DNA of 64,000 nt from Arenicola marina (Eukaryota; Annelida; Polychaeta; Arenicolidae): positions 27,467,188 to 27,531,187 of the forward strand of contig OZ025255.1 of NCBI GenBank assembly GCA_964019135.1, read 5' to 3'. Shown here in pieces: positions 14,173 through 25,327 of this stretch. The notes below the pieces were generated by a model. That model had not been told where the DNA came from and did no database searches. It saw only the letters and a list, made by a program, of their open reading frames with translations. The stretch's first letter is position 1. Each line of letters begins with the position of its first letter. The position numbers and the translations under genes were made by a program.

Positions 14173-14364
14173 ACGAATATATTTGCAACAACTCGAAAAG
14201 TTCGTCACCTCCAAAAGGCAAGAATATAACAAAAGACATGACGTCACCGATTGTTGCGAGCACCAGGAATCCCATCAGTGTACACATATATTTATCCCGC
14301 CCCACTCACACACGCTCAGGAAGAGGAACTCATCGAAGAATAACCCACACGAACTGTTAAAAAC
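14173..14364 (+). CDS. candidate internal exon of an unknown plus-strand gene
   Basis: A pyrimidine-rich tract ending in CAATACAG precedes an open stretch of 63 full codons reading QQLEKFVTSKRQEY and onward, closed by a possible donor AAAAC|GTAGGT. The exon ends two bases into a codon, which matches the two-base need of the candidate exon at 14549. The predicted protein is basic with a lysine/arginine-rich segment. I do not recognise the family. It could also be chance open sequence. No initiator exon was identified; a weak candidate upstream exon is at 13979-14029. Confidence 0.35.
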
Positions 14365-14548
14365 GTAGGTCTAACAATAAATCGGATTTGACTATCATGA
14401 ATTATCACAGCCACAGACAAATGAAATGCATAATAAAATTGAGTTAAATTGTTCTAAACAACCCAAACTGAGCGGTTGAGCCCCGGTTTCAAGTAGTAAG
14501 ACATTGATTCAAGGCCCGTAAACAATATCGACTGATTTCCGTTTTCAG

Positions 14549-14750
14549 TGATGAATTTATTCGACTTTCCTCTCCACCGTCACCGATTGTGGACGTCAAC
14601 AGCGCACCACCAAACATAGACGCCACGCCGCAGCCGGCGCGCTACGCAGGGATTATGCCACAGAGAAACCCGTACAAACCCTGGATAGTCGATATCGACC
14701 AGCATTTCACGGCGTTTGGCCGCGAGTTGTCCTGGCATATGAGGGTTTAA
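14549..14750 (+). CDS. candidate terminal exon of the same unknown gene
   Basis: After the acceptor CCGTTTTCAG the sequence is open for 66 codons and ends in TAA. Joined to the previous candidate exon, the codon is completed in phase. The reading is complex and non-repetitive (RYAGIMPQRNPYKPWIVDID is part of it), unlike the low-complexity frames nearby. An AATAAA lies about 350 bp downstream at 15102. No family was recognised. The support is splice phase, sequence complexity and the poly(A) signal, not homology. Confidence 0.42.
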
Positions 14751-17700
14751 CCCTGTGGAACAGAGAAGCTAGTCGCCACACGGGCTATTTATTGATTCAT
14801 ACCGCCACGAACAGCTGCTGGCAAGTTGAAATCTCATCCAAACCACTGTGGTTGGTTGAAACAGACTAACAAAAACAACATATAGGCTTAAAGTAGAAGT
14901 TTCACGGCAAGCTTGGTTATAAAACCGCTGGAAATGTTCATGGTTATTGCCTTTGTGAGACGAAAAATCATTTTAAAAGACCTGTAATGCAGACGAACAC
15001 CGTGCTAACGAATGTCGCTGACTTGACGTCTAGTTTTCATAGCATTGAATGATAGAGATACACTCAAAACATAACTATGACTGTTGCTGAATACACACTT
15101 CAATAAATGCATAAACTAACCAAACAGCACTGCAGGATTGCCCGATACAAGCGTAATCCCTAGTAGGATGGCTAGTGTTTAAACCAAGCAACCCATGGGA
15201 GCATGTGGTTACCACTATCTACTGAAAAAGGTTGTTCATGTTTATCACATTTTGTTTGTTTAATCTTTAAAAGTAATACGGGATGGTGAAAGTAATCTTT
15301 GATGCGTTAGGCGCCATGGCTACGAGCGAGGCGCCATGGCTATGAGCGTGGCGCCATCTTGGTTTAATAAAATGTCGAGAAATGCTATTCGAGTGCCCGG
15401 CCAGAAACAAACAACAAAGCCGCGTACATCGATAAAAACAGACGACAGGGGTCAGGTTGCGTGACCCGGCAGACTGCGACCAACGGAGTGTGTGTGTGTG
15501 TGTGAATGGTGGCCTGCCAGATGCCACTCGACCCCAACCCCTACACCCCCCACCCCTCCCTCGACACACCACATCATGCACAGCGAACATATGTTCAACT
15601 CAACTTTACTTGCCTTGCCCCCCCCCCCCTCCCCAACCCCACCCCACCCCCAACCTCCCTCATTGCATTTCCAACCCATTGGACCCGACATTTTTGAAAG
15701 CCTAGAATCCTGAAAAGGGCTCCCAGCAATCTGGGTGCGACTCCACGGGGAATGCGGAGGGTGGAGTGGGGGTGGGGGGGGGGTGCGGATCCCGGGCGGC
15801 GACGACGGTAGTGATGGGGTGGGGCAGGGGGTACTTGTGAGGCCGCCAGACAGACATGCGTGGGCTGGGAGCTCGTATACATGCAGCACATACACCGCTC
15901 CATCCGTCCCTTACGCCCCCCCCCCTCCCCCCCCCAACAGTCCGTCCCCCGCAGCACCCTTCCTGGCTTGGCACCACGTCAAGATCCGCGGACGACCCGA
16001 GCGTGTGAACAGTTGACATCGCTGCACACAGTGTGTGTGTGATCACCAGCGCCAGTGCAGCTTCCCATGGGACTCTGGCGTGTCTGGATCGCCTTGGCGA
16101 GAACGGGTCTCACAGTGGTGGATGGCCCCGAGAATCAGGGGGAGGGGGGGGGGGGGTTACACGGGGTGTGGGGAGGGAGGGGGTAAAGTCGAGGCCGATG
16201 GAGCGGGGACGTGTCACTGGACCTAGAACAGTTATATCCACCGAAACTGACGCTGTGACGGGGCCCTGCGAACCTCAGCATTAAATCCTGTAATAACAAC
16301 CAACCCACTCCTACCCCCGAACTCGACCCTGAACTGGCAACGAATACACTACTGTGATCACACCATTATAGCCACCACGACCCCCCCCCCCCCACCCCGA
16401 GGCATTCGCAGGCGGACGAGTAGAGTAGAAATGGCGTTGGACAACGCGGCAGGCGAACCTTGGGACAACTTCTCAACAACAATGGCCAAGTCTATACAAA
16501 CTACGACCGAACTACTCTATCTGAAACTACGTACGATACACAGCCATATAACAGGATATCTGCGGTACAACAAGCGATATAACAAGACAGTCGCGGTGTA
16601 ACAAGCGGTATAACAAGATATTCGGGGTATAACAAGCCCGCGGCCTCCTCAGGGCGGTCCCCACCAAGGGCCAAGGGCCCCGTCAAGGGCCCTCCCCCAC
16701 AAGGGCCCCCACATCGGGGAAAGCTCAGTCAAAAGCAGACCGGGAACTAAATTTGGCTATAAACAGAGTCAACGAATGTGAAGACGAAAATAAAAGGCAA
16801 ACAACGTACTTGTAACACATGAGCAATCAAGTGAAATTATCGTCATTCATACGACCGGTGATTTAATATTAGTGCTTCGCATCGTGATACCACGACGAGG
16901 AAATCCCCATCTGTCACTCCCCTCCCTGTCGGGTCGCAAAACCCAACCCACATTTATGGGAGTTGTTAATTTCTTTTCCGTTCGGCCGCCCATAGGTGAG
17001 CGCCTGAGGCCCTTGCCAGTCAAACTCCACCCCATATATAGGGCATTGCTTACTTAACACCATTGGGACGGACGGCCAGGCCGCACAAACAAAACATCAC
17101 AGCCACTGTCACTTGCACACAACCCAATTCCGGGCAACTTACATGCACGCAGGCCTGGCCGTGAAAATCGATAGCATTTGGATCGATAATTTGGTGAATG
17201 CCTTGCATTGCCATGCAGGCTTATAGGTTAAATTCTAAGCGTGCTGAGTACAATATTGCGAAGGGACTCTTGCCATGAATAGTCTTCCTACAAGTCTTCA
17301 ATCGCAAGCACTCCTAGCCTAAAAAAGGCAAGACTTCGTATTGCAACTTAAACCACATGGCTACGTGATTGTTCACAGGAGAAAATCTCATGAAAACGTT
17401 ACATCTAAATATCACCAAACAAACCCACTAGCGATAGGTGATGTCAACGTGAAGGCCCCACAGGTCAAGGTCACTCAAGGTTCTTATATACAAGTGGATG
17501 ATACGATCGCAGTCTAGACAGATACAGACTGACCCAATGACACAGAAAAAAACATGGAAGCACGTAACTGGATATAGAGGTAGCCGGTTATTAAACAGAA
17601 AAAGAGACCTAACTAACTTCGGCAAGGCAGATACTATCTTACGGGCAGGGGGCTCGAGATGGCACAGAAAGGTCGAGATGACCCAGAAAGGTCGAGAAGA

Positions 17701-20700
17701 CCCAGAAAGGTCGAGATGACCTAGAAAGGTTATGACATATTGGTCAACATGGCCCGTCAGAGCGCTTTCTTTGCGACAGAAAAGACTGATCTTTTCACGC
17801 ATCGCCGGCAAAAGAACCTGACTGTAACAGACAGGATTACAACACGCAGTACACCATCCTCTACAAACACATCCGTCCAGACAGCCTCACTGTAATAGTC
17901 ATTATAGCACGCCAGTACAGCGACCTGTACAAACACATCCATTAGGCAAATAATGCTTTCATATTAATCGTGTATCACATAGCAAAATAGGTAACCGAGC
18001 TGGAGAACATGCAAACATTCTAAAACTAAATAAAGCACATCGTATGATCGACTTCAAAATTAGGCTAAGAATGTACAATATAAACATCAGACTTGCTTGT
18101 AACGATGGCAATGCACGTTACATAAACGCCATCTTTAATCACATGCACATGTGACTGGTTTTAAAGTTGAAATGTCATCGTCCACCGCTTCATCGCCATA
18201 ATCTATACACGAATTTCCGTATCGGGCGGTAAAATCCGAACATGGCCATACATGATTGAGTCATTTAGAATCCCGCGAAACGTCGTATATCAACAGTACA
18301 GCGCTACAATTTATCCCATTACAATTCTGTCAATCAGCAATGCAAAAATGCAGGAAGCCAATGTAAACGGCCAAGATACTACATTAACTGTTATCTAAAT
18401 ATGCGCTGGAAGCATATGTTATAATCATGAACTCATCGAAGGCTTAACAAAAACCCAAGCCTGGATATTTTTGCAATCTAACAGGTACGTACACTCGCAT
18501 ACACATCTACATTGATACGAATGCCAAATACCATCCAGATCAGCATTTCAGTTAATACATTTATATCAAGTTAATCAAAACGTGCGTATCTGTATCTGTT
18601 AAAAAACTCATGGTCAAAACGACTGAATTCCAAGCAGCCGCCATTCTTCACCCATAATAGTGGTAGCAAAATCAATGTCACTTCATCCAATACGCTCGAC
18701 TTGAAAACGTAAATGCTTTAAGACATTTGTCGCCGGCAGGCGAGCGTTTCGCCCAGGCCGTACGCGCCATCTGCTGCAGGGAGTTATCATGGAGATACAA
18801 GGTCAGACTGCTATCACAGACTCTGTATCCTCGTGCGAGTCGATGCGGCTGGCAGGCACACCTGGAGACTACCATCGTTATGTACAAACACGATAAAATG
18901 CATACAGGTTATAAATGTATATAGATATAATCTCCAATAAACCTTACCCTAAACAAGCATATATAGATATACGAATGGTCGTCTCCCAATGAACTTCCGT
19001 GTATCTACAATTGCTATAACCTTTCCATTTACAAGTTCTGGTCCAGGCTGTGTAGGAAAGCGAGCATAAACTTCACATGATTAAGGCCACTGTCCTTTGA
19101 TGGCCCACCACAATAGGCCGGTAGACTTGGTAATGGTCGCCAATTATGCTTTGTTTTTACAATTCCCACCTATGCATACACAACAACCTTAATACGCTTC
19201 TTGAATCGATAACATGCTAAAAACTACATATGAGGTATGACTGTAACTGGTCGTACGCTAAACACGGTTATATGAATAACAAAAAGTAACATATGCAGCC
19301 CAATAACGCACGTAGAACTTCATATAACGCACGTATAACTCTAATAGAGACAATATAATATAAGACAATATAGCATCATAGGGCACGGTAAACACTATAG
19401 CACGAACAGATAACAACTACATAAATGATCTCAATAGCATTTACCAAAACGCTTCGCTGATGTATGTGTGGACTATACTTAATACTTAGGAAAATGTCCT
19501 ATTCGCGATACCATTAAGAGCAAATTCATCATCTCCGTGATACAAAATCCCCGGATATGAAGAACAAGGCACATCAGTGATTTACGATTTCAGTTCAGAC
19601 ATTTCTGTGGAATAATGCCAGCGTGTCCGCTATAACGCTGTACTGGGTCAATAATAACTGGACTGGACTGGAAAGTAATTCAAGAACAGGATTCATTGAA
19701 GCACTAAAGAAAGAACTTGATTATTTAGTGAATATAATACATTTTGTCCAGTTACATTAAAAAAATAACTCCCAAGATTCGCTTATAGTGGATTGACGTC
19801 CTGACATCGGTAAGACCGAGGGAATGCAAGATTAATCATAATTCAAAGGAATGAATGAATGCCAAGCACATGGAATCTCAGTCTAGAAAGTTGGAATGGC
19901 ATCGCATATAATCTTCTGTTCTGTCAACATCCATTAGTAACTCAATCAGCGCGTTAACAAAATGTTTACCCACAATACAGTGGCGTAAATGTTCAATTTC
20001 GGAAAATCCATTGGAATACGCACAAAAATAACTCATATAAATCTTTTTACCTGGTACGTCTTTGCTTTAAATTGAGCCTTTCTAACATTAACACAAGGAA
20101 TGTCTCCACGCTGTACTGAAGCCAATAATCTCTTTAACTTGGTCCCAATACCTCCCCGGTTCACGCCCAAGTGGCGCTATCATCACGTGGTCATTCCCAC
20201 ATCCGGGTTCCCCGTTTCCCGATGGTCACAGAAACAATTATTGGTTCAGTACAGACGTCGTACGCACATCAAGGGAAACCGCTATCCACACCATTATATC
20301 GCTTTGCTACAGCTTTCAAGGGACACCCTCTACTTATACCGATGCATTCTATCGCAATCCCATTGTCCGGGTGTATATATATATATATACATTCTCCGGT
20401 AATGGTCACCCTTTACATCTCCTTATACAGCCAGTACGAGCATCATTGGATACCTGGGCAAAGATAAACATAGGATAAAGGAGTATAGTAACCTGAATGT
20501 TATAACTACCAAGCGAATACAAGCTTTGCTGGAGACTGCTGTATTAGCGGCCACAATGCATCTTTCCTTAATGCCCCGCAAAAATAATGCACCAGTTACC
20601 ATGGCAACTATATATTTGAACCGTTGGCGTAAACTCCAGTGGTTATCGCTATAATCATAGTCTTCTAGCAGTCAGATACACTCACCGCATCTCGCCGACT

Positions 20701-21110
20701 GCGACCTCGAAATACTAGTGTGGTCTGTCTGACTGTAAACAGAGTGACAAAGTAATGCCCAGGAGCTTCGTTCTGTTTCCAGCTCACAGACCATTTGAAA
20801 AGCACACAGCATCGCCCATTCAACCGCCCCATTGACTGAGCATTGACTTAGATTGTTCTGCAGACTACGTTTTTTTTAAGTCTTTTAATTCTTATTTGTA
20901 CCACACATTGCATAGCAACACGGATTGTTGTTCTGAAACAAGTGGGCTATCCTGTAACACGTGCCTTCAAATGTTACGAACAAATTTGAATATTCAACAA
21001 CTTCAACAACGGCTTTAACTCGCTAACCTGATCGCATCAAACCAACGCTGGTCAATCGAGCAGCAAATGTTCATTCTTCAGCTCAATGCTGCCAGTGAGA
21101 CCTGCCTCAC
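14751..21110. other. intergenic region without a recognisable gene
   Basis: Apart from the poly(A) signal above, nothing firm is seen. There are poly-C and poly-G tracts up to about 16.4 kb, a short run of roughly 19-bp GGTCGAGATGACCC repeats near 17661-17730, and a moderately AT-rich stretch from 17 to 21 kb. The last part lies downstream of the minus-strand zinc-finger gene and may contain its 3' UTR. Confidence 0.5.
15102..15107 (+). promoter_or_regulatory. possible poly(A) signal AATAAA
   Basis: A canonical AATAAA hexamer on the plus strand about 350 bp after the stop of the candidate terminal exon, where a 3' UTR would end. Confidence 0.35.
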
Positions 21111-21114
21111 GCCA

Positions 21115-21248
21115 AGGGGGTGGTCTCTGTGGCTACACCAGGGTCCTGCCTCAAGCCACGGGGGTGGCCTCTGTGGCCACACCGGGGTGCTGCCTCAAGC
21201 CACGGGAGTGGCCTGGGTGGCCTCTGTGGCCACACCGGGCTCCTCCTC
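21115..21248. repeat. about 44-bp tandem repeat overlapping the 3' end of the zinc-finger gene
   Basis: Two and a half to three copies of a unit of about 44 bp carrying GTGGCCTCTGTGGCCAC. The stop codon and last few codons of the minus-strand zinc-finger gene fall inside the array. Confidence 0.75.
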
Positions 21249-23630
21249 CACCGCTTGCTGCCGTTCCCGATGACTCTCTTGTATGTGCAGCCGGAGAATC
21301 TTATTCGTGTGAAACTTTCTGGAGCAAAAGGGGCAGATCGTGGACTTGGTCGGAATGCCCAAGTGCGTGCGCAGGTGCACGCGCAGATCATACTTGTACT
21401 TGTAGGTGCGCGAGCAGAGGTGGCACTCGAACGGTCGCGCGTTGGTGTGGACAGGCAAGTGTTCGTGGTACTTCGACTTGAAGAGGAACGTCTTGTTGCA
21501 GTACTCGCAGCGGTAGACCTTTTGGTCGCCATTGGACGTGGCGTCCTTCTCTGAGTTGCCGTTGATATCGGTCATCACTTCCGGTGTGGAGCGCCCGGAG
21601 CTCTGCGTCAGGATGCTGCGCGAGTCGTCGGTATCCAGGGCACCCGTGTGGTTGTACCCCTGCGGGGACGCCAGGGGCTGTTTCCCCATTCCGAGAATGT
21701 CGGGGAGCGAGGTGCCCGGAGGTAGCGGCAGGCCGGGTCGCACGGGGAAACCCGCGGGTAGACCCCCGGGGAACAGGTGGGTGAAGAACGGGGGCGAGCC
21801 GGGGAGACCCAGCATTAGCCCACCGCCGCCGAACTGCGGGGCGCCCATGAAGGGTTTGTCCCCCTGGGGAGAGGCCGCCGAGCGTGCGGGGAGCGGTGGC
21901 TTGGACTGCAGATCCCTGCCCGCAACTGGCCAAGACGCGGGTCCCGGCATGACCAGGTGGTCATCCCTTGCGTCCTTCGAAGACTCCCCCGCGTAGGGAC
22001 TTCCGGCGCCCAGCGACCCCACGTGCGGGTAGCTGACTGAGGTGTCGATGGTTACCGAACTCGTGGCGGAGGAAGCGGTCCCACTGGCGCTCAAGCTCCG
22101 AAGTGGCCGACCATGGACGCCGACCTCCTCACTCGCCGCCGCTCGCGCAGAACCCTCTTCTCTCACCGAGCCGGAAGCGGGCACGCCGCCATTCCTGTTG
22201 GCTAGCAGTCTCTGTCGGATGACGTCTCGCACCTGAGCCGTGTAGCTCTGGGGTGGGGAGAGCGCCAAGTCCGTGTCTCGCCTGCTCAGGTCAAGGCCTC
22301 GTGGACTGTCCTGATCAGCCGGACTCTCTCGGTCGGCCGAACTCTGGTCCTGATCCGGATCCAGGCCTCCCTGGTGCTCCAGGTCTTCGGCCCCCGTTGA
22401 TCTCCGCAGCGACTGTGAGTCAGATTCGCTGACGTCGCCGCCATCATGAACGCTGCTGTTCTCTACATCGACTTCTTCATCCCCACTGCTGTCAGCGTCC
22501 CTCTCCCGCCTCTCATCCCTTTCCCGCCTCGCGTCGCTCTCCCGCCTCGCGTCCCTCTCATCCCACTCCCGCCTGCTGCCTTCAAACAGGTCATCGCTGG
22601 TCTCTCGGCGTGGCTGGTTCGCTACACGCCCGGCGCCGTCACTCGTTAGACCGGTCACCGCACTTGGCGCTTCACTTGCAGAAGTAAACACAGGCGGTTT
22701 GTCCTGAGTCTTGGGCGTGCTGGTAATAACAGGCGAGCGGTAAGCAATGGGTGTTGTGGGGCTTCTCGGGGTGTTCGCGTCCTCAACGATTCCGGACCCA
22801 CGTCTCGGCGTACTACCACCAATTCCGGACTCCCGTATCGGGGACTCCTCAATCCCGGATTCCCGCCTGGAGCGCTGAGAGGCGGAGGGAGATTTGAGGT
22901 GGCTAAGGCTGAGGTTGAGGTTGGAGTTGGTGGCGCCTGAGCCCAAACTACTGACTCCGCTACTGCTGAGGTCTGAGGCCTCGTGCGACGCGTGGTTGGC
23001 GGACCCACCGCCGTACCCGGACCCCGACGACGAGGTCCTGTCCCCCGCCCTCTTCACCGGGGCGTGTTCGCCGTCCTCAGTCCCGCTGTCCTCTTCCGAC
23101 GCCTCCGACTTCCTCTTCAGTCGACTACTGCTGGAGGAGAGGTCCAGCGACTGCTGTGACGTCACAGCGGGCCGCCTGGCGTGGTGGCCCGCCAGCGCTG
23201 GGCTGGAGCTGAAGTCCCCGGATCCGGACAGCGACCGATCCCTGGAAGTAGGAGTCGCGAAGGGGTCGGGCGAAAACTCGGACGAGCAGCTCCCGAACGC
23301 CGACATGGTTCTCCCCGAGTACAAGTCCAGCCTGGGCACGTGTGGGTGGTAGCTAGGAGACCGGAGCTGGGGCGTACAGGGCACCTTCTGATAAGAGGTC
23401 TCCCGCCCGAAACTCTTGTTGTGTTGGTCTTCATCCTGCTCGTCGCCGTCCGGGACGACTCCCGTGAACTTATCGGCCACCTGTACCACGGTGGTGCGGC
23501 CGCTGCTGGCGGTGATGCAGACCGTGCCCTCAATCACCACCGACCCCATACTGCCAGTCTCCTTCTTCCAGAGTTCCAAAATGGCATTGGCAAGCAGGTG
23601 CTTGAGCCGCTGGCGTTGTATATCCAACAT
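21195..23630 (-). CDS. C2H2 zinc-finger protein, long disordered middle (811 aa)
   Basis: A single open exon encodes 811 residues. Three classic C2H2 fingers lie near the C-terminus: about 708-728 (C-x2-C-x12-H-x3-H), 736-756 (same spacing) and 766-787 (H-x4-H). They point to a nuclear DNA-binding protein. The first 55 or so residues form a compact, non-repetitive block (starting MLDIQRQRLKHLLANAILEL) that looks conserved, though I cannot name it. The middle is Ser/Pro-rich with an Arg/Glu-rich stretch near 360-390, followed by a proline/glycine-rich part. The start is the first ATG of the frame. An acceptor-like CACTAG lies just upstream at 23639-23644, so 5' UTR exons probably exist. The C-terminal VATEATQATPVA tail comes from a minisatellite. 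The exact family is not assigned. Confidence 0.85.
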   Translation of the reverse strand: MLDIQRQRLKHLLANAILELWKKETGSMGSVVIEGTVCITASSGRTTVVQVADKFTGVVPDGDEQDEDQHNKSFGRETSYQKVPCTPQLRSPSYHPHVPRLDLYSGRTMSAFGSCSSEFSPDPFATPTSRDRSLSGSGDFSSSPALAGHHARRPAVTSQQSLDLSSSSSRLKRKSEASEEDSGTEDGEHAPVKRAGDRTSSSGSGYGGGSANHASHEASDLSSSGVSSLGSGATNSNLNLSLSHLKSPSASQRSRRESGIEESPIRESGIGGSTPRRGSGIVEDANTPRSPTTPIAYRSPVITSTPKTQDKPPVFTSASEAPSAVTGLTSDGAGRVANQPRRETSDDLFEGSRREWDERDARRESDARRERDERRERDADSSGDEEVDVENSSVHDGGDVSESDSQSLRRSTGAEDLEHQGGLDPDQDQSSADRESPADQDSPRGLDLSRRDTDLALSPPQSYTAQVRDVIRQRLLANRNGGVPASGSVREEGSARAAASEEVGVHGRPLRSLSASGTASSATSSVTIDTSVSYPHVGSLGAGSPYAGESSKDARDDHLVMPGPASWPVAGRDLQSKPPLPARSAASPQGDKPFMGAPQFGGGGLMLGLPGSPPFFTHLFPGGLPAGFPVRPGLPLPPGTSLPDILGMGKQPLASPQGYNHTGALDTDDSRSILTQSSGRSTPEVMTDINGNSEKDATSNGDQKVYRCEYCNKTFLFKSKYHEHLPVHTNARPFECHLCSRTYKYKYDLRVHLRTHLGIPTKSTICPFCSRKFHTNKILRLHIQESHRERQQAVEEEPGVATEATQATPVA

Positions 23631-23757
23631 TCTGCTGCCTAGTGTATAGCCCTTTCACATTTATCAAACCTACAACTTACGAGGACCTGCGAACGGTTTT
23701 TGGGTTGGGGGAGATTAGTTCTGTCATACCTTGTCCTCATTTCCATGTAGAACTTAC

Positions 23758-23801
23758 TGTGCTTTCAATAGCAGTATTCAATATTACATTGAAGGACCAT
23801 C
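23758..23801 (-). other. possible 5' UTR exon of the zinc-finger gene
   Basis: A 44-bp segment on the minus strand has a pyrimidine-rich acceptor (TTTTTGTGTTGCAG) and a donor CACA|GTAAGT. It contains in-frame stops, so if real it is an untranslated exon upstream of the 811-residue reading frame. No expression evidence is available. Confidence 0.4.
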
Positions 23802-24343
23802 CTGCAACACAAAAATGAAAGTTATTTATTAGATCATTGTAGTAATGAAACAGCTAAGTAAAGTAAAAAAGAACTACTATAATTACAATTGCCATAAAAC
23901 GTCATCGTCTATTGTATTCTACAGATTTACATATATATACATGTACACATGATAACAGGTCTTGTACAGCTATACATAGAACATGTCGTGCATAGATCTG
24001 CAATGTATCTGATGATGCAGTCAAACGGTTCTGAGAAGCACAGCTGAGATGAGGCCAAAGATTCAAGTCAATTAGTCATCTTTGTCAATGTACATGCTCA
24101 TTACATTCAGCCAGATAAGTGCAGGGTAATGGGGACCACTGGCCTGCATGAGCAGATAAGACTGCGATCCCTGGGCCCCCAAGGTCCTTATAGTGCTTTC
24201 TTGTGCACATATATCATATGTCAAGTAACATGGAATAATAGCTCAGGATTCGTTTTGAAATGCCAGGACCTGAGAAAGCCTAATACAAAAATGTTCTTAT
24301 GGCCATTATTAATCACTGAAAAATGGCAATCTGTATTCCTTTC
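23802..24343. other. AT-rich putative intron, nothing recognised
   Basis: No coding signal or repeat structure was found. It lies between candidate 5' UTR exons of the zinc-finger gene. Confidence 0.4.
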
Positions 24344-24657
24344 CTTGTAATCAGGGTATTAGCCAGAGAACTTCCAGTTTTCATTTTTGGCAGGCAATTT
24401 TTCAGGAAAGCATGCACTCAGTTGCTGTTTACCCACCCAAAAAAAGCAGGGCCTTTTAGTAACTAGCGTCATGACAATTTTACATGACAATAAGAACTAC
24501 TATGTTTTTTAACATTATAAATTGCAAGGTCAAGATGCAACACCCTGTTTGTCTGGTGCCATTTTGTCTGTATAGGATGAACAGTTTTTTTACCATCTAG
24601 AATGCTCATAATTTGGGCTGGTAAGAAAAAAATTCTGGCTAATACCCCGCTTGTAAT
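24344..24657. mobile_element. hAT-type MITE, 298 bp, with 8-bp target site duplication
   Basis: The element runs from 24352 to 24649. Its ends are inverted repeats: CAGGGTATTAGCCAGA on the left and the reverse complement of CGGGGTATTAGCCAGA on the right (15 of 16 match). It is flanked by a perfect 8-bp direct repeat, CTTGTAAT, at 24344-24351 and 24650-24657. CAGGG-like termini and 8-bp duplications are the hallmarks of hAT elements. It has no coding capacity, so it is a non-autonomous miniature element. It lies inside the probable first intron of the zinc-finger gene. Confidence 0.85.
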
Positions 24658-25060
24658 GACAGGTAATATTACTTTGTTGCTCTCTGACGCCACTGATCCA
24701 CCTCTTGGCAGATTGATTGTTTAACTATGACATCACTGGGGGATACTATTGCACATTGTCTCATGAGGTAACAGCTTAAATGCCCTTTTGCACAGTTTTA
24801 TCATTAAATCAGTTAAGAAATATTGAGGCATTATTTAAATTGTTAATACTAAAGTTGGAATCAATTTATAAGAACAGAGTCTAAGTTTGTTTCATAATGC
24901 TAAAGATTAGACTTCATTTCACAGTGTTTAAAAAGAGGCCCCTCTACCATATGATAGTTGGACTCTGCAATAAGACATAAGTTTGAACCAATAAGAAGGC
25001 AGAATGTATGACCTTTGCCAAACTGACATAAAACTGCCACAAATGCTGGATTTAGGCTGT

Positions 25061-25327
25061 CAGGGAATTAGCCAGAGACCAGCCTGTGTACCAGAAAGTT
25101 TGGGTAGACATTTTCCAGGCAGACAGGCACTTAGCTGCAACTAAAGGCCTTTGTGTGCACCCACAATTTTATATGACAAGGAGAAATGCTGCTGTTTATT
25201 GACATACCTTATTAATATGTAATGTAAAGGGGGATGTGAACAATTTGATGCTACTGTCATGCATGCATACATATCGTACTAGGAAATGCCAGCCAGGCAG
25301 CAGAAAAAAATTCTGGCTGATACTCTA
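25061..25327. mobile_element. second, older copy of the same hAT-type MITE
   Basis: The left end CAGGGAATTAGCCAGA and the right end (reverse complement of TCTGGCTGATACTCTA) match the neighbouring MITE with several changes. The interior shares the same order of motifs (GGCAGGCA-like block, ACAATTTTA, ATGACAA). The 8 bp on each side agree at only about five positions, which suggests an older insertion. Confidence 0.7.

Noticed and set aside
18678-18924. Opposing 65-69-codon frames around a GC-rich patch
   Set aside because: No clear splice sites or family match; may be chance.
21067-23652. Plus-strand open frames opposite the zinc-finger gene
   Set aside because: They are shadow frames of GC-rich coding sequence; the minus strand has the C2H2 fingers.
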